DNA of 64,000 nucleotides from Megalopta genalis (Eukaryota > Arthropoda > Insecta > Hymenoptera > Halictidae). The DNA is taken from NCBI RefSeq assembly GCF_051020955.1, contig NW_027477014.1:43849-107848 (forward strand), written 5' to 3'. Shown here one piece after another: positions 1-13,592 of the stretch. Every line of letters starts with the position of its first letter. Positions within the stretch are counted from its first letter, which is position 1. Both the position numbers and the translations under genes were made by a program. Under the pieces are notes generated by a model that worked only from the letters and a program-made list of their open reading frames with translations, had not been told where the DNA came from and did not search any database.

Positions 1-1360
1 TTTAGCTTCAAATCAATGCAATGTAGAAGGTTTAGCTACAAATCCATGCGAAACAAATGATTTAGCATCAAACGCTTGGGATATAAGAGATATAGCTTCA
101 AATTCGGACGAATCAAACGAGTTAGCTTCAAAATCCATGCGACACACATCATTTAACTTTAAATCCATGCGATGTAGAAGGTTTAGCTTCAAATCCATGC
201 GAAACAAATGATTTAGCATCAGATACTAGCGATATAACTCATATAGCTTCAAATGCAGGGGAAACAAACGAGTTAGCATAAAATCGATGCAAAACACATG
301 ATTTAGTTTCAAATCGATACGATGTAGAAGTTTTAGCTTCAAATCCATGCGAAACAAATAATTTAGCTTCAAACACTTGCGATATAAGTGACATAGCATC
401 AAATGCAGGCAAAACGAACGAGTTAGCATAAAATCCATGCAAAACACATGATTTAGCTTCAAATCAATACGATGTAGAAGGTTTAGATTCAAATCCATGC
501 GAAACAAATGATTTAGCATCAGATACTTGCGATATAATTGATATAGCTTCAAATGCAGGGGAAACAAACGAGTTAACATAAAATCCATGCAAGACACATG
601 ATTTAGCTTCAAATCAATGCGATGTAGAAGGCTTAGATTCAAATCCATGCGAAACAAATGATTTAGCTTCAAATCAATGCAATGTAGAAGGTTTAGCTAC
701 AAATCCATGCGAAACAAATAATTTAGCATCAAACACTTGGGATATAAGTGATGTAGCTTCAAATGCAGACGAATCAAACGAGTTAGCTTCAAAATCCATG
801 CGATACACATCATTTAGCTTTAAATCCATGCGAAATAGACGGCTTAGCTTCAAATCCATGCGAAACAAATGATTTAGATTCAAATCAATACGATGTAGAA
901 GGTTTAGCTTCAAATCCATGCGATGTAGAATGTTTAGCTTCAAATCGATGCGAAACAAATGATATAGCTTCAAATCAATACGATGTAGAAGGTTTAGCTT
1001 CAAATCCATGCGAAACAAATGATTTAGCATCAGATACTTGCGATATAAGTGATATAGCTTCAAATGCAGACGAAACTAACGAGTTAGCTTCAAATCCATG
1101 CGAAACACATGATTAAGCTTCAAATCAATGCTATGTAGAAGGTTTAGCTTGAAATCCAAGCGAAACACATGACATAGCATCAGATAATTGCGATATAACA
1201 GATAAGGCTTCTAATGCAGGGGAAACAAACGAGTTAGCATCAAATCCATGCAAAACACATGATTTAGCTGCAAATCAATGCGATGTAGAAGGTTTAGCTT
1301 CAAATCCATGCGAAACAAATGATTTAGCATCAGATACTTGCGATATAAGTGATATAGCTT

Positions 1361-1880
1361 CAAATGCAGACGAAACTAACGAGTTAGCTTCAAATCCATG
1401 CGAAACACATGATTAAGCTTCAAATCAATGCTATGTAGAAGGTTTAGCTTCAAATCCTTGCGACACAAATGATTTAGCTTCAGATACTTGCGATATAAGT
1501 GATACAGCTGCAAATGCAGATGAAATAAACGAGTTAGCTTCCAATCCAAGCGAAACACATGATTTAGCTTTAAATCAATGCGATGTAGAACGTTTAGCTT
1601 CAATTCCATGCGAAACAAATGATTTAGTTTCAAACAATTGGGATATAAGTGATATAGCTTCAAATGCGGACGAAACCAACGAGTTAGTTTCCAATCCAAG
1701 CGAATCACATGATGTTGCTTAAAATCAATGCGATGTAGAAAGTTTAGCTTCAAATCCATGCGAAACAAATGATTTAGCATCAGATACTTGCGATATAAGT
1801 GATATAGCATCAAATTCAAACGAATCAAACGAGTTAGCTTCAAAATCCATGCGACACACATGATTAAGCTTCAAATCAAT
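1361..1880 (+). repeat. Duplicated segment, copy 1 (offset 1,051 bp)
   Basis: Matches 2,412-2,931 across all five unit types. Shared private variants include TTGCGACACAAATG, GATACAGCTGC, AATTGGGATATAAG and GATGTTGCTTAAAATC. The offset of 1,051 is 35 units plus 1 bp. Confidence 0.8.
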
Positions 1881-2411
1881 GCCATGTAGAAGGATTAGCT
1901 TCAAATCCATGCGAAGCAAATTATTTAGCATCAGATACTAGCGATATAAGTGATATAGCTTCAAATGCAGACGAAACTAACGAGTTAGCTTCAAATCCAT
2001 GCGAAACACACGATTTAGCTGCAAATCAATGCTATGTAGAAGGTTTAGCTTGAAATCCATGCGAAACAAATGATTTATCTTCAAACACTTGGGATATAAG
2101 TGATATATCTTCAAATGCAGACGAAACTAACGAGATAGCTCCAAATCGATGCGAAACACATGATTTAGCTTCAAATCAATGCGATGTAGAACGTTTAGCT
2201 TCAAATCCTTGCGACACAAATGATTTAGCTTCAGATACTTGCGATATAAGTGATACAGCTACAAATGCAGACGAAATAAACGAGTTAGCTTCCAATCCGA
2301 GCGAAACACATGATTTAGCTTTAAATCAATGCGGTGTAGAAGGTTTAGCTTCAAATCCATGCGAAACAAATGATTTAGCTTCAAACACTTGGGATATATG
2401 TGATATAGCTT

Positions 2412-2931
2412 CAAATGCAGACGAAACTAACGGGTTAGCTTCAAATCCATTCGAAACACATGATTAAGTTTCAAATCAATGCTATGTAGAAGGTTTAGCT
2501 TCAAATCCTTGCGACACAAATGATTTAGCTTCAGATACTTGCGATATAAGTGATACAGCTGCAAATGCAGATGAAATAAACAAGTTAGCTTCCAATCCAA
2601 GCGAAACACATGATTTAGCTTTAAATCAATGCGATGTAGAACGTTTAGCTTCAATTCCATGCGAAACAAATGATTTAGTTTCAAACAATTGGGATATAAG
2701 TGATATAGCTTCAAATGCGGACGAAACCAACGAGTTAGCTTCCAATCCAAGCGAATCACATGATGTTGCTTAAAATCAATGCGATGTAGAAAGTTTAGCT
2801 TCAAATCCATGCGAAACAAATGATTTAGCATCAGATACTTGCGATATAAGTGATATAGCATCAAATTCAAACGAATCAAACGAGTTAGCTTCAAAATCCA
2901 TGCGACACACATGATTAAGCTTCAAATCAAT
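2412..2931 (+). repeat. Duplicated segment, copy 2 (offset 1,051 bp)
   Basis: Second copy of 1,361-1,880. It differs by scattered substitutions, such as CGGGTTAGC for CGAGTTAGC near 2,431 and CATTCGAAAC for CATGCGAAAC near 2,449. It then diverges where copy 1 has CCATGTAGAAGG and this copy has CTATGTAGAAGG. Confidence 0.8.
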
Positions 2932-3954
2932 GCTATGTAGAAGGTTTAGCTTCAAATCCTTGCGACACCAATGATTTAGCTTCAGATACTTGCAATATAA
3001 GTGATACAGCTTCAAATGCAGACGAAACTAACGAGTTAGCTTCAAATCCATGCGAAACACATGATTAAGCTTCAAATCAATGCCATGTAGAAGGATTAGC
3101 TTCAAATCCATGCGAAGCAAATTATTTAGCATCAGATACTAGCGATATAAGTGATATAGCTTCAAATGCAGACGAAACTAATGAGTTAGCTTCAAATCCA
3201 TGCGAAACACATGATTAAGCTTCAAATCAATGCTATTTAGAAGGTTTAGCTTCAAATCCATGCGAAGCAAATGATTGAGCTTCAAACACTTAGGATATAT
3301 GTGATATAGCTTCAAATGCAGACGAAACAAACGAGTTAGCTTCAAATCCATGCGAAACACACGATTTAGCTGCAAATCAATGCTATGTAGAAGGTTTAGC
3401 TTGAAATCCATGCGAAACAAATTATTTAGCATCAGATACTAGCGATATAAGTGATATAGCTTCAAATGCAGACGAAACTAACGAGATAGCTCCAAATCCA
3501 TGCGAAACACATGATTTAGCTTCAAATCAATGCGATGTAGAAGGATTAGCTTCAAATCCATGCGAAACAAATTATTTAGCATCAGATACTAGCGATATAA
3601 GTGATATAGCTTCAAATGCAGACGAAACTAATGAGATAGCTTAAAATCCATGCGAAACACATGATTAAGCTTCAAATCAATGCTATGTAGAAGGTTTAGC
3701 TTCAAATCCTTGCGACACAAATGATTTAGCTTCAGATACTTGCGATATAAGTGATACAGCTGCAAATGCAGATGAAATAAACGAGTTAGCTTCCAATCCA
3801 AGCGAAACACATGATTTAGCTTTAAATCAATGCGATGTAGAACGTTTAGCTTCAAATCCTTGCGACACAAATGATTTAGCTTCAGATACTTGCGATATAA
3901 GTGATACAGCTACAAATGCAGACGAAATAAACGAGTTAGCTTCCAATCCGAGCG

Positions 3955-4850
3955 AAACACATGATTTAGCTTCAAATCAATGCGATGTAGAAGGTTGAAC
4001 TTCAAATCTATACGAAACAAATGATTTAGCTTCAGATACTTGCGATATAATTGATATAGCATCAAATGCAGGCGAAACGACCGAGTTAGCTTCAAATCCC
4101 TGCGAAACACATGATTTAGCTGCAAATCAATGCGATGTAGAAGGTATAGCTTCAAATCCATGCGAAACAAATGATTTAGCATCAGATAATTGCGATATAA
4201 CTGATATAGCTTCAAATGCAGACGAATCAAACGAGTTAGCTTCAAAATCCATGCGATACACATCATTTAGCTTTAAATCCTTGCGAAGTAGAAGGCTTAG
4301 CTTCAACTCCATGCGATCAAATGATTTAGGTTCAGATACTTGCGATACATTGATATTGCTTCAAATGCAGGCGAAACTAACGAGTTAGCTTCAAATCCAT
4401 GCGAAATACATGATTTAGCTTCAAATCAATGCGATGTAGAAGGTTAAACTTCAAATCTATACGAAACAAATGATTTAGCTTCAGATACTTGCGATATAAG
4501 TGATATAGCATTAAATGCAGGCGAAACGACCGAGTTAGCTTCAAATCCATGCGAAACACATGATTTAGCTGCAAATCATGGCGATGTAGAAGGTATAGCT
4601 CCAAATCCAAGCGAAACACATGACTTAGCTTCAAATCAATGCGATGTAGAAGGTTTAGCTTCAAATCCCTGCGGAACAAATGATTTAGCTTCAAACACTT
4701 GCGATATAAGTGATATAGCATCAAATGCAGGGGAAACAAACGAGTTAGCATCAATTCCATGCAAAACACATGATTTAGCTTCAAATCAAAGCGATGTAGA
4801 AGGTATATCTTCAAATCCAAACGAAACACATGATTTAGCTTCAAATCAAT
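3955..4850 (+). repeat. Duplicated segment, copy 1 (offset 1,967 bp)
   Basis: Shared private variants with 5,922-6,817 include a shortened CCATGCGATCAAATG unit near 4,310, a CATGGCGATG B unit near 4,578, and CCCTGCGGAACAAATG near 4,666. Confidence 0.85.
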
Positions 4851-7640
4851 GCGATGTAGAAGTTATAGATTCAAATCCAAGCGCAACACATGATTTAGCT
4901 TCAAATCAATGCGATGTAGAAGGTTTAGCCTCAAGTCCATGCGAAACAAATGATTAACCTACAAACACTTGGGATATAAGTGATATAGCAGGAAATGCAG
5001 ACGAATCAAACGGGGAAGCTTCAAAATCCGTGCGATACATATCATTTAACTTCAAATCGATACGAAGTAGAAGGCTTAGCTTCAAATCCATGCGAAACAA
5101 ATGATTTAGGTTCAGATACATGCGATACATTGATATTGCTTCAAATGCAGGCGAAACTAACGAGTTAGCTTCAAATCCATGCGAAATACATGATTTAGCT
5201 TCAAATCGATGTGATGTAGAAGGTTTAGCTTCAAATCCATGCGAAACAAATGATTTAGGTTCAGATACTTGCGATACATTGATATTGCTTCAAATGCAGG
5301 CGAAACTAGCGAGTTAGATTCAAATCCCTGCGAAACACATGATTTAGCTTCAAACACTTGGGATATATGTGATATAGCTTCAAATGCAGACGAAACAAAC
5401 GAGTTAGCTTCAAAGCCAAGCGAATCACATGACTTAGCTTCCAATGAATGCGATTTAGAAGTTTTAGCTTCAAATCCATGCGAAACACATGATTTAGCTG
5501 CAAATCATTGCGATGTAGTAGGTTTAGCTTCAAATCCATGCGAAACAAATGATTTAGCATCAGATACTTGCGATATAACTGATATAGCTTCAAATGCAGG
5601 GGAAACATAAAATCCATGCAAAACACATGATTTAGCTTCAAATCAATGCGATGTAGAAGGTTTAGCTTCAAATCCATGCGAAACAAATGATTTAGCTTCA
5701 AACACTTGTGATATAAGTGATATAGCTGCAAATGCAAACGAATCAAACGGGATTAGCTTCAAAATCCATGCAATATATATCATTTAGCTTCAAATCCATA
5801 CGAAGTAGAAGGCTTAGCTTCAAATCCATGCGAAACAAATGATTTAGGTTCAGATACTTGCGATACATTGATATTGCTTCAAATGCAGGCGAAACTAACG
5901 AGTTAGCTTCAAATCCATGCGAAACACATGATTTAGCTTCAAATCAATGCGATGTAGAAGGTTAAACTTCAAATCTATACGAAACAAATGATTTAGCTTC
6001 CGATACTTGCGATATAATTGATATAGCATCAAATGCAGGCGAAACGACCGAGTTAGCTTCAAATCCCTGCGAAACACATGATTTAGCTGCAAATCAATGC
6101 GATGTAGAAGGTTTAGCTTCAAATCCATGCGAAACAAATGATTTAGCATCAGATAATTGCGATATAACTGATATAGCTTCAAATGCAGACGAATCAAACG
6201 AGTTAGCTTCAAAATCCATGCGATACACATCATTTAGCTTTAAATCCTTGCGAAGTAGAAGGCTTAGCTTCAACTCCATGCGATCAAATGATTTAGGTTC
6301 AGATACTTGCGATACATTGATATTGCTTCAAATGCAGGCGAAACTAACGAGTTAGCTTCAAATCCATGCGAAATACATGATTTAGCTTCAAATCAATGCG
6401 ATGTAGAAGGTTAAACTTCAAATCTATACGAAACAAATGATTTAGCTTCAGATACTTGCGATATAAGCGATATAGCATCAAATGCAGACGAAACGACCGA
6501 GTTAGCTTCAAATCCATGCGAAACACATGATTTAGCTGCAAATCATGGCGATGTAGAAGGTATAGCTCCAAATCCAAGCGAAACACATGATTTAGCTTCA
6601 AATCAATGCGATGTAGAAGGTTTAGCTTCAAATCCCTGCGGAACAAATGATTTAGCTTCAAACACTTGCGATATAAGTGATATAGCATCAACTGCAGGGG
6701 AAACAAACGAGTTAGCATCAATTCCATGCAAAACACATGATTTAGCCTCAAATCAAAGCGATGTAGAAGGTATATCTTCAAATCCAAACGAAACACATGA
6801 TTTAGCTTCAAATTAATGCGATCTAGAAGTTATAGATTCAAATCCAAGCGCAACACATGATTTAGCTTCAAAATCCATGCGATACATATCATTTAACTTC
6901 AAATCGATACGAAGTAGAAGGCTTAGCTTCAAATCCATGCGAAACACATGATTTAGCTGCAAATCAATGCGATGTAAAAGGTTTAGCTTCAAATCCAAGC
7001 GAAACACATGATTTAGCAGCAGATACTTGCGATATAACTGAAATAGCTTCAAATGCAGGGGAAAAAAACGAGTTAGCATCAAATCCATGCAAAACACATG
7101 ACTTAGCTTCAAATCAATGCGATTTAGAAGTTTTAGCTTCAAATCCATGCGAAACACATGATTTAGCTGCAAATCAATGCGATGTAGAAGGTTTAGCTTC
7201 AAATCCATGCGAAACAAATGATTTAGGTTCAGATACTTGCGATACATTGATATTGCTTCAAATGCAGGCGAAACTAGCGAATTAGTTTCAAATCCCTGCG
7301 AAACACATGATATAGCTTCAAACACTTGGGATATAAGTGATATAGCTTCAAATGCAGACGAAACAAACGAGTTAGCTTCAAAGCCAAGCGAATCACATGA
7401 CTTAGCTTCAAATCAATGCGATTTAGAAGTTTTAGCTTCAAATCCATGCGAAACACATGATTTAGCTGCAAATCAATGCGATGTAGAAGGTTTAGCTTCA
7501 AATCCATGCGAAACAAATGATTTAGATTCAAACACTTGTAAAATAAGTGATATAGCTGCAAATGCAGACGAATCAAACGGGATTAGCTTCAAAATCCATG
7601 CAATACATATCATTTAGCTTCAAATCGATACGACGTAGAA
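3971..7640 (+). repeat. Array block 2, dialect Q, ~1.97-kb duplication
   Basis: Dialect Q begins with an AACTTCAAATCTATACG unit near 3,998. The 3,955-4,850 stretch recurs at 5,922-6,817 (offset 1,967), and about 5,221-5,610 recurs from 7,189 (offset 1,968). Between them the copies differ by rearranged pentamers near 4,905-5,080 and 6,850-7,190. A 12-bp loss in GGAAACATAAAATCC near 5,603 is not a multiple of the unit. No gene is supported. Confidence 0.85.
5922..6817 (+). repeat. Duplicated segment, copy 2 (offset 1,967 bp)
   Basis: Copy of 3,955-4,850 with the same private variants at the same spacing (CCATGCGATCAAATG near 6,277, CATGGCGATG near 6,545). It differs by a few substitutions, for example GTTAAACTTC here against GTTGAACTTC in the first copy. 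It ends where an A-type unit runs straight into a frame-shifting CTTCAAAATCC unit near 6,868. Confidence 0.85.
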
Positions 7641-8366
7641 GACTTAGCTTCAAACCCATGCGAAACAAATGATTTAGGTTCAGATACTTGCGATACATTG
7701 ATATAGCTACAAATGCAGGCGAAACAAACGAGTTAGCTTCAAATCCAAACGAATCACATGATTTAGCTTCAAATCAATGCGATGTAGAAGGTTTAGCTTC
7801 AAATCCATGCGAAACAAATGATTTAGCATCAGATACATGCGATATAAGTGATATAGATTCAAATGCAGGATAAACAAACGAGTTAGCTTCAAATTCATGC
7901 AAAACACATGATTAAGCTTCAATTCAATGCGATGTAGAAGGTTTAGCTTCCAATCCATGCGAAACAAATGATTTAACATCGGATAGTTGCGATATAAGTG
8001 ATATAGTTTCAAATGCAGGGGAAACAAACGAGTTAACATCAAATCCAAGCGAAACACATGATTTAGCTTCAAATCAAAGCGATGTACAAGGTATATCTTC
8101 AAATCCAAGCTAAACACATGATTTAGCTTCAAATCAATGCGATGTGGAAGGTATAGATTCAAATCCAAGCGCAACACATGATTTAGCTTCAAATCAATGT
8201 GATGTAGAAGGTTTAGCTTCAAATCCATGCGAGACAAATGATTTAGAATCAGATACTTGCGATATAACCGAAATAGCTTCAAATGCAGGGGAAACAAACG
8301 AGTTAGCATCAATTCCATGCAAAACACATGATTTAGCTTCAAATCAAAGCGATGTACATGGTATAT

Positions 8367-9713
8367 CTACAAATCCAAACGAAACGCATGATTTAGCTTC
8401 AAATCAATGCGATGTAGAAGGTATAGATTCAAATCCAAGCGCAACACATGATTTAGCTTCAAATCAATGCGATGTAGAAGGTATAGATTCAAATCCAAGC
8501 GCAACACAAGATTTAGCTTCAAATCAATGCGATGTAGAAGGTTAAACATCAAATCTATACGAAACAAGTGATTTAGCATCAGATACTTGCGATATAACTG
8601 AAATAGCTTCAAATGCAGGGGAAACAAACGAGTTAGCATCAATTCCATGCGAAACACATGATTTAGCTGCAAATCAATGCGATGTAGAAGGTTTAGCTTC
8701 AAATCCAAACGAAACACATGATTTAGCTTCAAATCAATGCGATGTAGAAGGTATAGATTCAAATCCAAGCGCAACACAAGATTTAGCTTCAAATCAATGC
8801 GATGTAGAAGGTTAAACATCAAATCTATACGAAACAAGTGATTGAGCTTCAGATACTTGCGATATAACTGACATAGATTCAAATGCAGGGCAAACAAACG
8901 AGTTAGCTTCAAATCCATGCGAAACACATGATTTAGCTGCAAATCAATGCGATGTAGAAGGTTTAGCTTCAAATCCATGCGAAACAAATGATTTAGCATC
9001 AGATACTTGCGATATAACTGAAATAGCTTCAAATGCAGGGGAAACAAACGAGTTATCATCAATTCCATGCAAAACACATGATTTAGCTGCAAATCAAAGC
9101 GATGTACAAGGTATATCTTCAAATCCAAACGAAACACATGATTTAGCTTCAAATCAATGCGATGTAAAAGGTTTAGCTCCAAATCCAAGCGCAACACATG
9201 ATTTAGCTGCAAATTAATGCGATGTAGATGGTTTAGCTTCAAATCCATGCGAAACAAATGATTTAGCATCAGATACTTGCGATATAAGTGATATAGCATC
9301 AAATGCAGGCGAAACGACCGAGTTAGCTTCAAATCCATGCGAAACACATGATTTAGCTGCAAATCAATGCGATGTAGAAGGTATAGCTTCAAATCCAAGC
9401 GAAACACATGATTTAGCTTCAAATCAATGCGATGTAGAAGGTTTAGCTTCAAATCCATGCGAAACAAATGATTTAGCTTCAAACACTTGCGATATAAGTG
9501 ATATAGCATCAAATGCAGGCGAAACGAACGAGTTAGCTTCAAATCCATGTGAAACACATGATTTATCTGCAAATCAATGCGATGTAGAAGGTTTAGCTTC
9601 AAATCCATGCGAAACAAATGATTTAGCATCAGATACTTGCGATATAACTGATATAGCTTCAAATGCAGACGAATCAAACGAGTTAGCTTCAAAATCCATG
9701 CGATACACATCAT
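8367..9713 (-). other. Long antisense open frame (448 codons), judged a by-product of the satellite
   Basis: The translation is only the minus-strand reading of the 30-bp unit, HLFRMDLKLN, with variants such as LLHRIDLKLN and LYHLYRKYLM. It contains no known domain, signal peptide or non-repeat terminus. It starts at a repeat-encoded ATG that exists in most units and stops at a substituted unit. The frame stays open because few single substitutions of its codons give a stop. Not annotated as a gene. Confidence 0.8.
8401..8545 (+). repeat. Local 60-bp (B+A dimer) tandem expansion
   Basis: The pair AATCAATGCGATGTAG then AAGCGCAACACATG/AAGATT occurs at 8,401-8,460 and 8,461-8,520 and begins again at 8,521. 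It departs from the pentamer order and is the smallest higher-order step in the window. Confidence 0.8.
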
Positions 9714-11936
9714 TTCGCTTTAAATCCATGCGAAGTAGAAGGCTTAGCTTCAAATCCATGCGAAACAAATGATTTAGGTTCAGATGCTTGCGATACATTG
9801 ATATTGCTTCAAATGCAGTCGAAACCAACGAGTTAGCTTCAAATCCATGCAAAATACATGATTTAGCTTCAAATCAATGCGATGTAGAAGGTTAAACTTC
9901 AAATCTATACGAAACAAATGATTTAGCTTCAGATACTTGCGATATAAGTGATATAGCATCAAATGCAGGCGAAACGACCGAGTTAGCTTCAAATCCATGC
10001 GAAACACATGATTTAGCTGCAAATCAATGCGATGTAGAAGGTATAGCTTCAAATCCAAGCGAAACACATGATTTAGCTTCAAATCAATGCGATGTAGAAG
10101 GTTTAGCTTCAAATCCATGCGAAACAAATGATTTAACATCAGATACTGGCGATATAACTGATATAGCTTCAAATGCAGGGGAAACAAACGAGTTAGCATC
10201 AAATCCATGCGAAATACATGATTTAGATGCAAATCAATGCGATGTAGATGGTTTAGCTTCAAATCCATGGGAAACAAATCATTTAGCTTCAGATACTTGC
10301 GATATATTGATATTGCTTCAAATGCAGGCGAAACGACCGAGTTAGCTTCAAATCCATGCGAAACACATGATTTAGCTGCAAATCAATGCGATGTAGAATG
10401 TATAGCTTCAAATCCAAGCGAAACACATGATTTAGCTTCAAATCAATGAGATGTAGAAGGTTTAGCTTCAAATCCATGCGAAACAAATGATTTAGCTTCA
10501 AACACTTGCGATATAAGTGATATAGCAACAAATGCAGGCGAAACGAACGAGTTAGCTTCAAATCCATGCGAAACACATGATTTAGCTGCAAATCAATGCG
10601 ATGTAGAAGGTTTAGCTTCAAATCCGTGCGAAACAAATGATTTAGCATGAGATACTTGCGATATAACTGATATAGCTTCAAATGCAGACAAATCAAACGA
10701 GTTAGCTTCAAAATCCATGCGATGCACATCATTTCGCTTTAAATCCATGCGAAGTAGAAGGCTTAGCTTCAAATCCATGCGAAACAAATGATTTAGGTTG
10801 AGATACTTGCGATACATTGATATTGCTTCAAATGCAGTCGAAACTAACGAGTTAGCTTCAAATCCATGCGAAATACATGATTTAGCTTCAAATCAATGCG
10901 ATGTAGAAGGTTAAACTTCAAATCTATACGAAACAAATGATTTAGCTTCAGTTACTTGCGATATAAGTGATATAGCATCAAATGCAGGCGAAACGACCGA
11001 GTTAGCTTCAAATCCATGCGAAACACATGATTTAGCTGCAAATCAATGCGATGTAGAAAGTATAGCTTCAAATCCAAGCGAAACACATGATTTAGCTTCA
11101 AATCAATGCGATGTAGAAGGTTTAGCTTCAAATCCATGCGAAACAAATGATTTAGCTTCAAACACTTGCGATATAAGTGATATAGCATCAAATGCAGGCG
11201 AAACGAACGAGTTAGCTTCAAATCCATGCGAAACACATGATTTAGATGCAAATCAATGCGATGTAGAAGGTTTAGCTTCAAATCCATGCGAAACAAATGA
11301 TTTAGCATCAGATACTTGCGATATAACCGAAATAGCTTCAAATGCAGGGGAAACAAACGAGTTAGCATTAATTCAATGCAAAACACATGATTTAGCTTCA
11401 AATCAAAGCGATGTAGAAGGTACATCTTCAAATCCAAACGAAACACATGATTTAGCTTCAAATCAATGCGATGTAGAAGTTACTGATTCAAATCCAAGCG
11501 CAACACATGATTTAGCTTCAAATCAATACGATGTAGAAGGTTTAGCCTCAAATCCATGCGAAACAAATGATTTAGCATCAGATACTTGCGATATAACTGA
11601 AATAGCTTCAAATGCAGGGGAAACAAACGAGTTAGCATCAATTCCATGCGAAACACATGATTTAGCTGCAAATCAAAGCGATGTACAAGGTATATCTTCA
11701 AATCCAAATGAAACACACGATTTAGCTTCAAATCAATGCGATGAAGAAGGTTAAACTTCAAATCTATACGAAACAAATGATTTAGCTTCAGTTACTTGCG
11801 ATATAGTGATATAGCATTAAATGCAGGCGAAACGACCGAGTTAGCTTCAAATCCATGCGAAACACATGATTTAGCTGCAAATCAATGCGATGTAGATGGT
11901 TTAGCTTCAAATCCATGGGAAACAAATGATTTAGCT

Positions 11937-13310
11937 TCAGATACTTGCCATATATTGATATTGCTTCAAATGCAGGCGAAACGACCGAGTTAGCTTCAAA
12001 TCCATGCGAAACACATGATTTAGCTGCAAATCAATGCGATGTAGAAGGTATAGCTTCAAATCCAAGCGAAACACATGATTTAGCTTCAAATCAATGCGAT
12101 GTAGAAGGTATAGATTCAAATCCAAGCGCAACACATGATTTAGCTTCAAATCAATGCGATGTAGAAGGTTAAACTTCAAATCTATACGAACCAAATGATT
12201 TAGCTTCAGATACTTGCGATATAAGTGATATAGCATCAAATGCATGCGAAACGACCGAGTTAGCTTCAAATCCATGCGAAACACATGATTTAGCTGCAAA
12301 TCAATGCGATGTAGAGGGTTTAGCTTCAAATCCATGCGAAACAAATGATTTAGCTTTAAATCCTTGCGAAGTAGATGGCTTAGCTTCAAATTCATGCGAA
12401 ACAAATGATTTAGCATCAGATACTTGCGATATAACTGATATAATTTCAAATGCAGGGGGAACAAACGAGTTAGCATCAAATCCATGCAAAACACATGATT
12501 TAGCTTCAAATCAATGCGATGTAGAAGGTTTAGCTTCAAATCCATGCGAAACAAATGATTTAGCATCAGATACTGGCGATATAACTGATATAGCTTCAAA
12601 TGCAGGGGAAACAAACGAGTTAGCATCAAATCCATGCAAATCACATGATTTAGCTGCAAATCAATGCGATGTAGATGGTTTAGCTTCAAATCCATGCGAA
12701 ACAAATGATTTAGCATCAGATACTTGCGATATAACTGATATAGCTTCAAATGCAGTGGAAACAAACGAGTCAGCAACAAAACCATGCAAAACATATGATT
12801 TAGCTGCAAATCAATGCGATGTAAAAGGTTTAGCTTCAAATCCAAGCGAAACAAATGATTTAGCTTTAAATCCATGCGAAGTAGATGGCTTAGCTTCAAA
12901 TCCATGCGAAACAAATGATTTAGCATCAGATACTTGCGATATAACTGATATAATTTCAAATGCAGTGGGAACAAACGAGTTAGCATCAAATCCATGCAAA
13001 ACACATGATTTAGCTTCAAATCAATGCGATGTAGAAGGTTTAGCTTCAAATCCATGCGAAACAAATGATTTAGCATCAGATACTGGCGATATAACTGATA
13101 TAGCTTCAAATGCAGGGGAAACAAACGAGTTAGCGTCAAATCCATGCAAATCACATGATTTAGCTGCAAATCAATGCGATGTAGATGTTTTAGCTTCAAA
13201 TCCATGCGAAACAAATGATTTAGCTTCAAGCACTTGTGATATAAGTGATATAGCTGCAAATGCAGACGAATCAAACGGGGTAGCTTAAAAATCCATGCGA
13301 TACATATCAT
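11937..13310 (-). other. Long antisense open frame (457 codons), satellite by-product
   Basis: Minus-strand reading of repeated units of the HLFRMDLKLN type. A shorter relative of 422 codons lies at 16,131-17,399 because the DNA segment is duplicated there with a seven-unit loss. The loss of seven units left the frame open only because a unit is ten codons. No non-repeat sequence is present at either end, and no gene is claimed. Confidence 0.75.
11971..13285 (+). repeat. Duplicated segment, copy 1 (offset 4,299 then 4,089 bp)
   Basis: Contains two internal relatives offset by 510 bp, both with GCGAAGTAGATGGC (near 12,365 and 12,875). The second member of this pair is absent from the other copy through a 210-bp, seven-unit contraction. 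It carries the rare ATAATTTCAAATGC E unit near 12,440 and 12,950. Confidence 0.8.
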
Positions 13311-13592
13311 TTAACTTCAATCGATACGAAGTAGAAGGCTTAGCTTCAACTCCATGCGAAACAAATGATTTAGGTTCAGATACTTGCGATACATTGATAT
13401 TGCTTCAGATGCAGGCGAAACTAACGAGTTAGCTTCAAATCCATGAGAAACACATGATTTAGCTTCAAATTCGTGCGAAACAAATGGTTTACCTTCAGAT
13501 ACTTGTGATACACATGATTTAGCTTCAACTGCATGCGAAAGAAACGAGTTGGCTTCAAATCCAAGCGAAACACATGATTTAGCTGCAAATCC

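Larger units (their letters stand above)
1..3970 (+). repeat. Array block 1, dialect P, with 1,051-bp and 1,201/1,351-bp offset copies
   Basis: Pentamers here carry P-type variants: CCAATCCAAGCG (near 1,541 and 2,591), GATACAGCTGC, and D units with GGGATATAAG. Many A and B units carry TAA or TGA in the plus frame, for example GATTAAGCTTC near 1,111, 1,411 and 1,862. The segment 1,361-1,880 recurs at 2,412-2,931. The segment 1,861-2,160 recurs from 3,062, first at an offset of 1,201 and then of 1,351, because the second copy has gained exactly one 150-bp pentamer. Matches resume near 3,872 at an offset of 1,651, a further 300 bp. No gene is supported. Confidence 0.85.
7641..11970 (+). repeat. 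Array block 3, dialect Q with dimer expansions and 660+359-bp alternation
   Basis: Q-type pentamers interspersed with B variants carrying GATGTACAAGGTATATC (near 8,081, 9,101 and 11,683) and A variants carrying AAGCGCAACAC. The landmark GCAGGCGAAACGACCGAG recurs with spacings of 660, 359 and 660 bp (E units starting near 9,301, 9,961, 10,320 and 10,980), a 1,019-bp super-period. At 8,401-8,545 a B-A dimer of 60 bp is repeated in tandem. No gene is supported; the open frames here are repeat translations. Confidence 0.85.

Noticed and set aside
8367..9713. Antisense ORF of 448 codons, and similar ones at 11,937-13,310 and 16,131-17,399, as Leu-rich repeat proteins
   Set aside because: The Leu spacing (MDLKLN, LLHRIDLKLN) resembles a Leu-rich repeat only superficially: the period is 10 residues, not 20-29, and no LxxLxLxxN consensus is present. 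The frame comes from the DNA unit and is broken elsewhere without pattern.
12601..12660. Octamer-like ATGCAAAT in CCATGCAAATCACATG units
   Set aside because: It is a two-base variant of the A unit found at a few copies only; a chance match to a short factor site.
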